This document shows positions 6,055 to 14,246 of a stretch of 17,168 bases of DNA, piece by piece. Within the stretch, counting starts at the first letter, position 1, and each line of letters opens with the position of its first letter. Both the position numbers and the translations under genes were made by a program. The stretch is taken from contig CAYZJD010000052.1 of assembly GCA_964478455.1 (NCBI GenBank), forward strand, positions 1 through 17,168, given 5' to 3'. The stretch comes from CAYZJD01 sp964478455. Its GTDB lineage: Bacteria; Acidobacteriota; Terriglobia; Bryobacterales; Bryobacteraceae. The notes under the pieces were generated by a model. The model was not told the origin of the DNA. It searched no databases and saw only the letters and a program-made list of their open reading frames with translations.

Positions 6055-7629
6055 TCAGCGGCTGATGGTGACGTTCTTTGCCGTCGCCTTCACAGTGAGC
6101 ACTTTCGTCTTCGCGTCCCACTCCATCGAGCCGCCGGCGACCCTCGCCGGCGTCCAATCGCCCATCTTGAACTTGTCGGTCGAGGAGGCGTCGAACTTCG
6201 CGTACTCGATCTTGTCGCCGCCGTACCGGATCGACTGGATGACCGACGAGGTCCGCAGCAGGTGATTTTGAGTCTCCGGGGCCAGCTCGGGGAAGGACGC
6301 CATGGCACGCAGATAATGCCGGACGTAGTCTCCGTAGCCGTCGGTGAGCCAGTTGTCGTCGCGCGGGTAGCGGTTCTTGCCGTCGTGGTCCACCATGTAG
6401 GTGGCCCAGTTGAGACGCCGTATCGCCTGTTCCTTGCCGGAGAGGTCGCCTGTTTTCGCGGCGTACAGCAACTCGACGGAAGCATACCGCGACGTGTGGC
6501 TGTTGCCCGGCACCTTGTACGCGGTCTGCTCGTTGATCGCGACGACACCGTACTTCTCCCACTCGCGGTTGGCGAAGGTCGCGTACGTCCAGTTGAGGAT
6601 GTTCCTCGCCTGCCGCGCCCCATCCGGGTCCCACTCGGGGTGCTCGAGGATATACATGGCGAGCGTGTCGGCGTTGGTTTCCGTATCGGACCAGGCCTCG
6701 GTCGGGATGTCCTCGAAGAACGGGCCCCACTTGTTGGTCTTCAGCGGGTAGTTCTTGAGCCAGTCGATGACGAGCCGGCGCGCGCGGTCGCAGCCGGCCG
6801 GGTCGCCCTCTCGGAGCGATTTCAATTCCTCAAAGAGCTGCAGGGCCCCGGTCCAGTTGGTCGTGTACGAAGCGACGTGGGTCTTTCCGTCCTTGACGAC
6901 CTTGTGGATCTCGCCGGTGACCGCCTGGACGCGGTACGGCCAGGGGGAATTGTCACCATCGCCCGGCGCAACATTCCGGGCCAGGGTGGCGGCGATCTTC
7001 ACGGCGGCCTCAAGATACCTCCGGCTGCCGGTCATCTTGTACAGCGTGATCAGCTCAGCGCCGAAGCTGGCCGCTTTGTCCGGCTCGAGGAAGCCTTTGC
7101 CGGCTCTCATCTGGCCGTCGTACGTGCCCGAGTGCAGATCGAGGTTGTACGGATAAGGCAGGTTCGCCCAGCGATCGGCCGGCTTGGAGAAGCCGTGCGC
7201 CAGCCAGTAATCGGCCATGAAGATCATGTTCTGCTTCAATGCCTCATCGCCGAGGTAGCCGTAGAGCAGGTTCCAGGAGGAAAGCGCCATGTTGATCTGG
7301 TCGCCGCCCAAGCCGCGCTCGTCCTCCTGGTCCGGCTTCCAGACCTGGTGCTGCATGTAGTAGGGGACGCCGTTCGGGCAGTTCCGCATCGTGCGCCAGA
7401 AGTTCCAGACGAGGCGGATGACGTGGTCGTAGGCTTCCGGGGGGCCACTGCCGTACCAGGGGACGATGCGGCCGGTTGGATCGGTCCGGATGTCGTGATA
7501 GATGAGGCGCTCAGCGGCCGGAGCGGGCAGCACGGTCATCAGTGCCGCGATGACGAGGAGCAACCAAGCCGATGTACCACAGAGGCGCGGAGGGCGCAGA
7601 GGCTGGCTCAGAGATGGTGGGAGGCTCAC
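6055..7629 (-). CDS. Secreted all-helical protein of unknown function (possible alpha/alpha-barrel sugar-active enzyme)
   Basis: The protein has 524 residues from a GTG start at 7629. The frame is open further upstream, inside speA, but this GTG gives a proper signal peptide: arginines at 12 and 15, a hydrophobic WLLLVIAALMTVL core (22-34) and an APAA cleavage region (36-39). It also overlaps the speA stop as GTGA, the usual form of translational coupling. The mature part is rich in helices and aromatics. GGDQINMALSSWNLLYGYLGD, WAxxPYPYNLDLHSG and ETNADTLAMYILEHPEWDPDG recall helical-hairpin toroids of glycoside hydrolases, lyases and epimerases. The last 60 residues look like a small beta module. 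I recognise no catalytic family. The dehydratase next door suggests a carbohydrate role, which is an inference. Confidence 0.8.
   Translation of the reverse strand: MSLPPSLSQPLRPPRLCGTSAWLLLVIAALMTVLPAPAAERLIYHDIRTDPTGRIVPWYGSGPPEAYDHVIRLVWNFWRTMRNCPNGVPYYMQHQVWKPDQEDERGLGGDQINMALSSWNLLYGYLGDEALKQNMIFMADYWLAHGFSKPADRWANLPYPYNLDLHSGTYDGQMRAGKGFLEPDKAASFGAELITLYKMTGSRRYLEAAVKIAATLARNVAPGDGDNSPWPYRVQAVTGEIHKVVKDGKTHVASYTTNWTGALQLFEELKSLREGDPAGCDRARRLVIDWLKNYPLKTNKWGPFFEDIPTEAWSDTETNADTLAMYILEHPEWDPDGARQARNILNWTYATFANREWEKYGVVAINEQTAYKVPGNSHTSRYASVELLYAAKTGDLSGKEQAIRRLNWATYMVDHDGKNRYPRDDNWLTDGYGDYVRHYLRAMASFPELAPETQNHLLRTSSVIQSIRYGGDKIEYAKFDASSTDKFKMGDWTPARVAGGSMEWDAKTKVLTVKATAKNVTISR
7576..7603. 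repeat. Copy of a purine-rich CACAGAGG-type dispersed repeat
   Basis: The plus strand here reads ACCACAGAGGCGCGGAGG followed by GCGCAGAGGC, an imperfect periodic purine-rich element. From memory, very similar elements (CACAGAGGCGCAGAGG) are scattered in intergenic regions of many large soil-bacterial genomes. Only one copy is in this window, so its dispersed nature cannot be shown here. It lies just after speA, inside the stretch that encodes the signal peptide n-region of the next gene (LRPPRLCG). Confidence 0.4.
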
Positions 7630-9572
7630 CGCTCGCGGGTCTCTTCCAGGTAGGTGTAGCCCTGGAGGCCTTCTTCGTAAAAACGGAGAAGCCGGCCGGA
7701 TTCCTCGTAGCCGATCTTGCCGTCTCGCACCGCCGCCTCCACGTCGCGCCGGAAACTGCCGAGGAGGGTCTCGGAACGGAACTGGACGTAATCGAGCACT
7801 TCGCGGACCGTGTCGCCCTTGATGACCGTGTCCAGCATGATCTCGCCGTTGTCGCCGAGGCTGACGTGGACGGCGTTGGTGTCGCCGAACAAGTTGTGGA
7901 GGTCGCCGAGGATCTCCTGGTACGCGCCGACGAGGAAGGCGCCGAGATAGTACGGCTCGGAACTGAACGGATGCAGCGGCAGGGTGCGTTTGACGTCGCG
8001 GCGGTCGATGAACTGGTCGATCTTGCCGTCCGAATCGCAGGAGATGTCGCCGAGGATGGCGTGGCGGCTCGGCGGTTCGTTCAGCCGGTGAATGGGAAGG
8101 ATGGGGAAGAGCTGCTTGACCGCCCAACTGTCCGGCATGCTTTGGAAGAGCGAGAAGTTGCAGAAGTAGGTATCCGAGAGCATGGCCGCCAGGCCTTCGA
8201 GCTCCTCCGGGAAGTAGTCCAGCTCCCGCGCCATCTTCTGAATGCGCCGGCAGATGGCCCAGTAGTAGTTCTCGGCGAGCGAGCGCTGGCCGAGCGGCAG
8301 GTAACCGAGGCTAAAGAGGTTCAGCGCGGCGTCGAGGGCCTGCTGCGCGTCATGGAAGCTCTCGAGCAGGTTCTTCGAGCTGAGCGAGCGGTAAGTTTCC
8401 AGTAGGTCGATCAGCGGCTGCTCGGCATCCTCCGGCAGTTCCCTCACCAGTTCCTCATCGCCGAAGCCGCTGACCCCGAGAATGTTGAACACGAGCACGC
8501 TGTGGTAGGCGGCCACCGCGCGGCCGCTCTCGGAAATGATGTTCGGGTGCGGCGCCTCCGCTTCGTCGCACACGTTCTGGACGTGATAGACGATGTCGTT
8601 GGCATACTCCTGCAACGTGTAGTTGACGCTCGATTCGAAGTCGGTCTGCGAGCCGTCGTAGTCGATCCCAAGGCCGCCGCCGACGTCGAGTGTCTGGAGG
8701 CCGGCGCCCGCCCGCTTCAGTTCCACGTAAACGCGCGCCGCCTCGATGACGGCCGCCTTGATCTGGCGGATGTTGGAGATCTGGCTGCCGATGTGGAAAT
8801 GGAGCAGCTCGAGGCAGTCCGCCATGCCGTAGGCTTTGAGCTGTTCGAGCGCCCGCAGCGCTTCGGTTACGGTGAGGCCGAACTTCGAGCGATAGCCGCC
8901 GGAGGATTTCCAGCGGCCGGACCCCCGGCTTGCCAGCTTTACGCGGAGGCCGATGACCGGCCGCACGCCAACGCACTCGGCGTGCCGCACTACAAGGTCG
9001 AGTTCGGTGTATTTTTCGATCACCGGGATGATCTGGCGGCCGATCTTCTTGGCCAGCATCACCATCTCGATGTACTCGTCGTCCTTGAAGCCGTTGCAGA
9101 TGATCGGCGTGTCGTTGTCGGCCACCGCCAGCACCGCCAGCAGCTCGGGTTTGGACCCGGCCTCAAGGCCGAACTTGTAAGGGCGGCCGTACTTGACCAC
9201 CTCTTCGACGACCTGCCGCTGCTGGTTGACTTTGATCGGGTAGACGCAAGCGTAGGAACCGCGGTAGCCGTGCTCAGCGATGCTGTTGCGGAACGCTTGG
9301 TGGATCTCTTCGAGCCGGTGCCGGAGGATCTCGCCGAAGCGGATCAGGATCGGCGGCGAGATGCCGCGGAGAACGAGCGTATCGACGAGTTCCTTGAGGT
9401 CGATGGACCGTGTCGGATTCTTGTCCGGATGGACCCAGATGTGACCGTTGGCGCCGACCGAGAAATAGCCCTTGCCCCAACGTTCGACGTCGAACATCTC
9501 GGAGGCGTCGGCGATGGTCCAGCGGTCGCTGGGCTCGCGGACGAACACACTCTCGCTCACCCTTGTTTCCAA
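7626..9572 (-). CDS. speA: Biosynthetic arginine decarboxylase
   Basis: The protein has 648 residues, close to the roughly 630-660 of SpeA. It converts arginine to agmatine and CO2 in the cytosol, the first step of one putrescine route, with PLP and normally Mg2+. The PLP lysine is K114 in YPIKVNQ. Other hallmarks are EAGSKPEL (137-144), HFHIGSQ (258-264), GGGLGIDY (298-305), ESGRAV (348-353) and the GDISCDSDG motif with C512. No ATG fits. A TTG at 9572 has GGAGG 4 nt upstream, and a GTG at 9560 is the alternative, 12 nt shorter. In-frame ATGs further upstream lie inside the divergent dehydrogenase gene. The stop codon overlaps the GTG of the secreted-protein gene. Long antisense frames across this gene are artefacts of high GC. 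Confidence 0.95.
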   Translation of the reverse strand: METRVSESVFVREPSDRWTIADASEMFDVERWGKGYFSVGANGHIWVHPDKNPTRSIDLKELVDTLVLRGISPPILIRFGEILRHRLEEIHQAFRNSIAEHGYRGSYACVYPIKVNQQRQVVEEVVKYGRPYKFGLEAGSKPELLAVLAVADNDTPIICNGFKDDEYIEMVMLAKKIGRQIIPVIEKYTELDLVVRHAECVGVRPVIGLRVKLASRGSGRWKSSGGYRSKFGLTVTEALRALEQLKAYGMADCLELLHFHIGSQISNIRQIKAAVIEAARVYVELKRAGAGLQTLDVGGGLGIDYDGSQTDFESSVNYTLQEYANDIVYHVQNVCDEAEAPHPNIISESGRAVAAYHSVLVFNILGVSGFGDEELVRELPEDAEQPLIDLLETYRSLSSKNLLESFHDAQQALDAALNLFSLGYLPLGQRSLAENYYWAICRRIQKMARELDYFPEELEGLAAMLSDTYFCNFSLFQSMPDSWAVKQLFPILPIHRLNEPPSRHAILGDISCDSDGKIDQFIDRRDVKRTLPLHPFSSEPYYLGAFLVGAYQEILGDLHNLFGDTNAVHVSLGDNGEIMLDTVIKGDTVREVLDYVQFRSETLLGSFRRDVEAAVRDGKIGYEESGRLLRFYEEGLQGYTYLEETRER

Positions 9573-9589
9573 CTGCCCTCCAGAAATGT

Positions 9590-9618
9590 AGTGTCCAACG
9601 AAACAGCTTGAGGAGCAA
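9590..9618 (-). promoter_or_regulatory. Candidate speA promoter
   Basis: On the minus strand TTGCTC (9618-9613) and GACACT (9595-9590) are 17 nt apart, a moderate -35/-10 pair. Transcription would start near 9583, just before the GGAGG (9581-9577) that serves the TTG start at 9572. The -10 box matches the consensus at only three positions, so this is tentative. Confidence 0.35.
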
Positions 9619-9719
9619 GAGGAAATTTGCGTTGTGGCGATTCCGGGGCGGGGAACGACGGTGGCGCCTAGTGTGCGGCGCGGCCCGACTTCGTGCGGGC
9701 AGGCTCCTTGCGCCTCGGC

Positions 9720-9725
9720 TACAAT
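9720..9725 (+). promoter_or_regulatory. -10 box of the short-chain dehydrogenase gene, possible leaderless transcript
   Basis: TACAAT at 9720-9725 is followed by exactly 7 nt and then the ATG at 9733. That places the predicted transcription start at or next to the A of the start codon. No Shine-Dalgarno sequence is present and no good -35 is seen 16-18 nt upstream. The rest of the 160-nt divergent spacer holds only the speA promoter candidate. Confidence 0.45.
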
Positions 9726-9732
9726 CGAAACC

Positions 9733-10503
9733 ATGCCGCAGGCACTCGAGGGCAGGACAGCGCTGGTGACGGGCGCCAGCAAGGGCGTCGGGAAGGGCAT
9801 TGCGCTGGAGCTGGCGCGCTCCGGCTGCGATGTGGCGATCAACTACAACACCGACGCGGCGGGCGCGCAAGCTGTCGTTGAGGAAATTGAGTCGCTCGGC
9901 CGCGCGGCGTTCTCCGTGCAGGCTGACGTCGGCGTCGCCGCCGAGGTGGACGCCATGTTCGCGGAGGTCTTCCGCCGGTTCCCGCGGCTTCACATCCTCG
10001 TGAACAACGCCGGCGTCCAGACGTGGAAGGGGCTGCTCGATCTGGAAGAGAGCGAGTGGGACCGGGTCATCAGCACGAACCTGAAGGGCTGCTTTCTCTG
10101 CACCCAGAGGGCGGGGCGGCACATGAAGGAGCAGGGCGGCGGGCGCATCATCAATATCGGCTCCGGGTGCAACCGAATCGCATTTCCGAAGCTGGTGGAC
10201 TACACGGCCAGCAAGGGCGGCATCGAGATGTTCACGAAGGTGGCCGCGGTGGAACTGGGGCCGCACAAGATCACGGTCAATTGCGTGGCTCCGGGCGCCG
10301 TTGAGATCGAGCGCACCCGGCAGGAGACGGGGGACTATGCGGCGACGTGGTCGAGCCTGACGCCGCTGGGGCGCATCGGCTACCCGCAGGACGTTGGGCG
10401 AGCGGTAGCGTTCCTGGCTGGGGAGGAGGCGGACTTCATCACGGGCCAGACGATCTGGGTGGACGGCGGGCTGTTCAGCCGTCCGGCCTGGCCGTACGAG
10501 TGA
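9733..10503 (+). CDS. FabG-like short-chain dehydrogenase/reductase
   Basis: The protein has 256 residues, the usual size of classical SDR enzymes. It carries the nucleotide-binding motif TGASKGVG (13-20), D65, NNAG (91-94), N116, S144, and the YTASK motif with catalytic Y157 and K161. It ends with the conserved ITGQTIWVDGG segment. Such cytosolic enzymes reduce ketones or oxidise alcohols with NAD(P)H. The FabG, 3-ketoacyl and sugar dehydrogenase groups cannot be separated by eye, so no symbol is given. The ATG at 9733 is the only start giving a normal N-terminus (MPQALEGRTALVTG). The open frame from 9634 would overlap the upstream promoter region. It is divergent from speA. Confidence 0.92.
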   Translation: MPQALEGRTALVTGASKGVGKGIALELARSGCDVAINYNTDAAGAQAVVEEIESLGRAAFSVQADVGVAAEVDAMFAEVFRRFPRLHILVNNAGVQTWKGLLDLEESEWDRVISTNLKGCFLCTQRAGRHMKEQGGGRIINIGSGCNRIAFPKLVDYTASKGGIEMFTKVAAVELGPHKITVNCVAPGAVEIERTRQETGDYAATWSSLTPLGRIGYPQDVGRAVAFLAGEEADFITGQTIWVDGGLFSRPAWPYE

Positions 10504-10523
10504 TGTGTGGCCGGATTCTGACA

Positions 10524-10556
10524 GCCGCCGATGAACGCCGATCAACGCGGATTTCA
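10524..10556. repeat. 10-bp periodic repeat (GCCGATGAAC type)
   Basis: Three adjoining decamers, GCCGATGAAC (10527-10536), GCCGATCAAC (10537-10546) and GCGGATTTCA (10547-10556), follow a GCC. From memory, GATGAACGCGGAT-type repeats of this period are scattered between genes in many large bacterial genomes; only one copy is here. The spacer 10504-10643 also holds a 6-bp hairpin, GGCGCT/AGCGCC (10588-10593 and 10600-10605), without a T-run. I see no gene in it. Confidence 0.5.
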
Positions 10557-10643
10557 CACCCTGCATTCGATTCCAGGTTCCGGCAGAGGCGCTCCGGCAA
10601 GCGCCGTCAACCGGTGGGCGGGGCAGGGCGGTAGCATGAAGTC

Positions 10644-10928
10644 GTGGCCCGAGGGTGGGAGAGCAAGTCGGTCGAGTCCCAGATCGAGGATGCCGAAGAC
10701 CGGCCCCGTTCCCCGCAACGCCGGCTATCGCCTGAGGAAATCGAGCGGCAGAGGAAGCTGGACGGCCTGAGGTTGTCGCGAACCCGCGTGGTGCACGACC
10801 TGGAAGCGGCGCGGAATCCGCGGTACCGGACGCAACTGGAAGCCGCGCTGGCCCATCTTGACCGGGAGATAGCCTTGCTTGGCGCAGGGGGAGAGGGAGC
10901 CGCGGGCGATCATGAACACGCCGTCTGA
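10644..10928 (+). CDS. Small hypothetical protein with a charged helical core
   Basis: The frame has 94 residues from a GTG at 10644, the first possible start after an in-frame TAG. No clear ribosome binding site is seen. The core, about residues 28-80, is rich in Arg, Glu, Leu and Ala with heptad-like spacing (LSPEEIERQRKLDGLRLSRT and LEAALAHLDREIALL) and should form a helical pair or short coiled coil. The two ends look disordered. I do not recognise the family. It lies between the dehydrogenase and the ATP synthase operon on the same strand, 123 nt before the first atp gene. The organised core argues for a real gene. A chance open frame in GC-rich DNA is still possible. Confidence 0.5.
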   Translation: MARGWESKSVESQIEDAEDRPRSPQRRLSPEEIERQRKLDGLRLSRTRVVHDLEAARNPRYRTQLEAALAHLDREIALLGAGGEGAAGDHEHAV

Positions 10929-10967
10929 CGGCGGCAGCCGGCGGGGAGGCGACGGAACGAAGTTCGG

Positions 10968-10997
10968 TTGCCCGCATGTTTTTCGCTGTGATAGGTT
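10968..10997 (+). promoter_or_regulatory. Candidate promoter of the ATP synthase operon
   Basis: TTGCCC (10968-10973) and TAGGTT (10992-10997) are 18 nt apart, and GATAGG (10990-10995) is an alternative -10 with a 16-nt spacer. It sits in the gene-free stretch 10929-11051, inside a locally AT-richer patch, about 50 nt before the first atp gene. No operator or riboswitch-like structure was recognised. Confidence 0.35.
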
Positions 10998-11051
10998 AGA
11001 CCTTCTGAGCCTCTTTCCGCGGTTTCTGAAGGCGCTCCCAGCCGGCTATCC

Positions 11052-11501
11052 ATGGACGCAATCTTGAACGCCCTGGGCGGGCTTCTGCTGAAGGCCCTGC
11101 CCACCTTCTTGCTCCTCCTGCTGCTGCATCTGTACCTGAAGCGGGTGTTCTACCGTCCGCTGGAGAAGGTTCTCCAGGCGCGGTTTCAGTCCACCGAGGG
11201 AGCGCGAAAGCTGGCGGCCGAGAGCATGCAGAGAGCTTCAAAGAAGGCGGCTGAATACGAGGCGGCCATCCGCGAGGCGCGGGCGGGCATCTACCAGGAG
11301 CAGGAAGAGGCGCGGAGACAGTGGCGCAACATGCAGGCGGAATCGCTCGCGGAAGCGCGCCGCGCCGCCGACTCCCGCATCAAGGAAGCCAAGGCGCAGA
11401 TTGCCAGCGAAGCGGTTGGCGTGCGGCGCACGCTTGAGGCGCAAACCGAAACACTAGCCGCGCGCATCGTGGAGTCGCTGTTGGAAGGAAAGGCGAATTG
11501 A
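11052..11501 (+). CDS. atpF: F-type ATP synthase subunit b/b' (first copy)
   Basis: The protein has 149 residues. One N-terminal membrane helix (about 10-32, with a run of leucines) is followed by the RVFYRPLEKVL segment. A long, charged, Ala/Glu/Arg-rich coiled coil runs to the end. This is the layout of the peripheral-stalk b subunit, which holds the alpha3beta3 head against the a subunit. It is shorter than the next gene's product and has no signal peptide. Tandem b genes suggest a b/b' heterodimer stalk, as in photosynthetic bacteria; which copy is b' cannot be settled by eye. The ATG at 11052 has no strong ribosome binding site. Its stop overlaps the start of the next gene as TTGA. Confidence 0.88.
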   Translation: MDAILNALGGLLLKALPTFLLLLLLHLYLKRVFYRPLEKVLQARFQSTEGARKLAAESMQRASKKAAEYEAAIREARAGIYQEQEEARRQWRNMQAESLAEARRAADSRIKEAKAQIASEAVGVRRTLEAQTETLAARIVESLLEGKAN

Positions 11502-12112
11502 GGCGCATCGCCGTTGTTTCATTCCTGACCCTGGCGCTGGCGGCGACACCGGCACCGGCCCAGCATGCCTCCCAAGGCGGAGAGGCGTCGCACGGCGACT
11601 CGTCCCACGCATCGAGCGACATCTGGTGGAAGTGGGTCAATTTCGCGATTCTCGCGGGCGCGCTTGGCTACCTGATCAGGAAGAAGGCGCCCGCCTTTTT
11701 CGCCGGGCGCGACGAGCAGATCCGCCAGGGCATCGAGGAAGCCACAAGGCTGCGCAAGGAAGCGGAGGAACACGCCGCGGGAATCGAGCGGCGGTTGGCC
11801 AACCTGGCCCTGGAGATCGAGGCGATGCGGCGGGAGGCCCAGGAGGAGATGGCCGCCGAGAGCGAGCGCACGCGCCAGGAAACGGAGCAGGCCCTCGGGA
11901 AAGTTGCTGTGCACGCCGAACAGGAAATCGATGCCGCGGCGAAGGCCGCCGTAATGGAATTGAGGGCGCACGCGGCCGAGCTTGCGCTGAAGCTTGCCGA
12001 GCAGAGGGTCCGTGACCGGATGACGCCTGGGGCGGATGAGGTCCTGCTGCGTTCCTTTGTGCACGATCTGGAGCGTCGCGCCTCGGGCCGGCCACCCGCG
12101 GAGGCGAGTTAG
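11498..12112 (+). CDS. atpF: F-type ATP synthase subunit b (second copy, with signal-peptide-like N-terminus)
   Basis: The protein has 204 residues from a TTG start at 11498, which overlaps the upstream stop as TTGA and has GGAAGGA about 9 nt before it. Residues 1-22 look like a cleavable signal peptide (MRRIAVVSFLTLALAATPAPA). A His/Ser-rich linker comes next, then the membrane helix IWWKWVNFAILAGALGYLI (42-60), then a long coiled coil from about residue 72. The extra N-terminal segment makes it longer than the usual 150-170-residue b subunit. It would put the N-terminus in the periplasm with the stalk in the cytosol, as b requires. The next gene follows with no gap. Confidence 0.88.
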   Translation: MRRIAVVSFLTLALAATPAPAQHASQGGEASHGDSSHASSDIWWKWVNFAILAGALGYLIRKKAPAFFAGRDEQIRQGIEEATRLRKEAEEHAAGIERRLANLALEIEAMRREAQEEMAAESERTRQETEQALGKVAVHAEQEIDAAAKAAVMELRAHAAELALKLAEQRVRDRMTPGADEVLLRSFVHDLERRASGRPPAEAS

Positions 12113-12682
12113 ATGGCGCTTGCCACCGCCGCCCGCTATGCCCGCGCGCTGGCGGACCTGACAATGAAACCGGGCTCCGGCCTGGATCCGCAGGCTGCCG
12201 CGGGCGAGCTGCGCGCCTTCGAAGCGGCGCTGGCGGCGTCTCGCGATTTGCGTCACGTCCTGCTTTCGCCGGCCGTCGCGCCGCCCCGGAAGCGCGCCTT
12301 GATCACTCGGCTGGCGGCGGCGCTGGGTCTTTCGAAGGTGGTGCGAAACTTCCTGTGCGTCGTCGTTGATCGCCGGCGCATCCAACTCCTCGGCGAGATC
12401 CGGCAGGCGTTCCAATCGATGGTGGATCAGCGCCTGGGGATCGGACGGGCCGAGGTAGTCTCGGCGCGCCCGTTGAGCGCGGAGCAGCAGGCGTCGGTGA
12501 TCGCGCATCTTGGCCGCCTCACCGGCCGGAGAGTGGAGGCGAGCTATTCGGTTGACGAGCGGCTGATCGGCGGCGTGGTTGCCCGCATCGGCTCGACCAT
12601 TTACGACGGCTCGGTGCGGGGCCGGCTGGACGGGCTGCGCCGCAGGCTGGTCTTGGAAGAGGAGGCAGCGGGCCGGGGTTGA
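12113..12682 (+). CDS. atpH: F-type ATP synthase subunit delta
   Basis: The protein has 189 residues, in the normal range of about 175-190. It sits on top of F1 and links the b stalk to the alpha subunits. The helical N-terminal domain begins ATAARYARALADL. The C-terminal signature is clear: VDERLIGGVVARIGSTIYDGSVRGRLDGLRRRL (about 145-177), split here only by its position near the end. The ATG follows the previous stop directly and has GGAGG 8 nt upstream. Confidence 0.93.
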   Translation: MALATAARYARALADLTMKPGSGLDPQAAAGELRAFEAALAASRDLRHVLLSPAVAPPRKRALITRLAAALGLSKVVRNFLCVVVDRRRIQLLGEIRQAFQSMVDQRLGIGRAEVVSARPLSAEQQASVIAHLGRLTGRRVEASYSVDERLIGGVVARIGSTIYDGSVRGRLDGLRRRLVLEEEAAGRG

Positions 12683-12707
12683 CGCCCCCGCCCTCCATCG
12701 GCATTCT

Positions 12708-14237
<1,530 letters not shown>

Positions 14238-14246
14238 CGGGAGGCC

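Noticed and set aside
7630..8127. Upstream extension of the secreted helical protein into speA
   Set aside because: It is a shadow of the conserved SpeA C-terminus. The GTG at 7629 gives a proper signal peptide and the coupling overlap.
8502..9611. 369-codon plus-strand open frame opposite speA
   Set aside because: It is the antisense of a clearly conserved SpeA sequence and has no known motif.
9274..10977. 567-codon minus-strand open frame across the dehydrogenase and the speA 5' end
   Set aside because: It covers the SDR gene in antisense and a wrong frame of speA, with no coherent domain.
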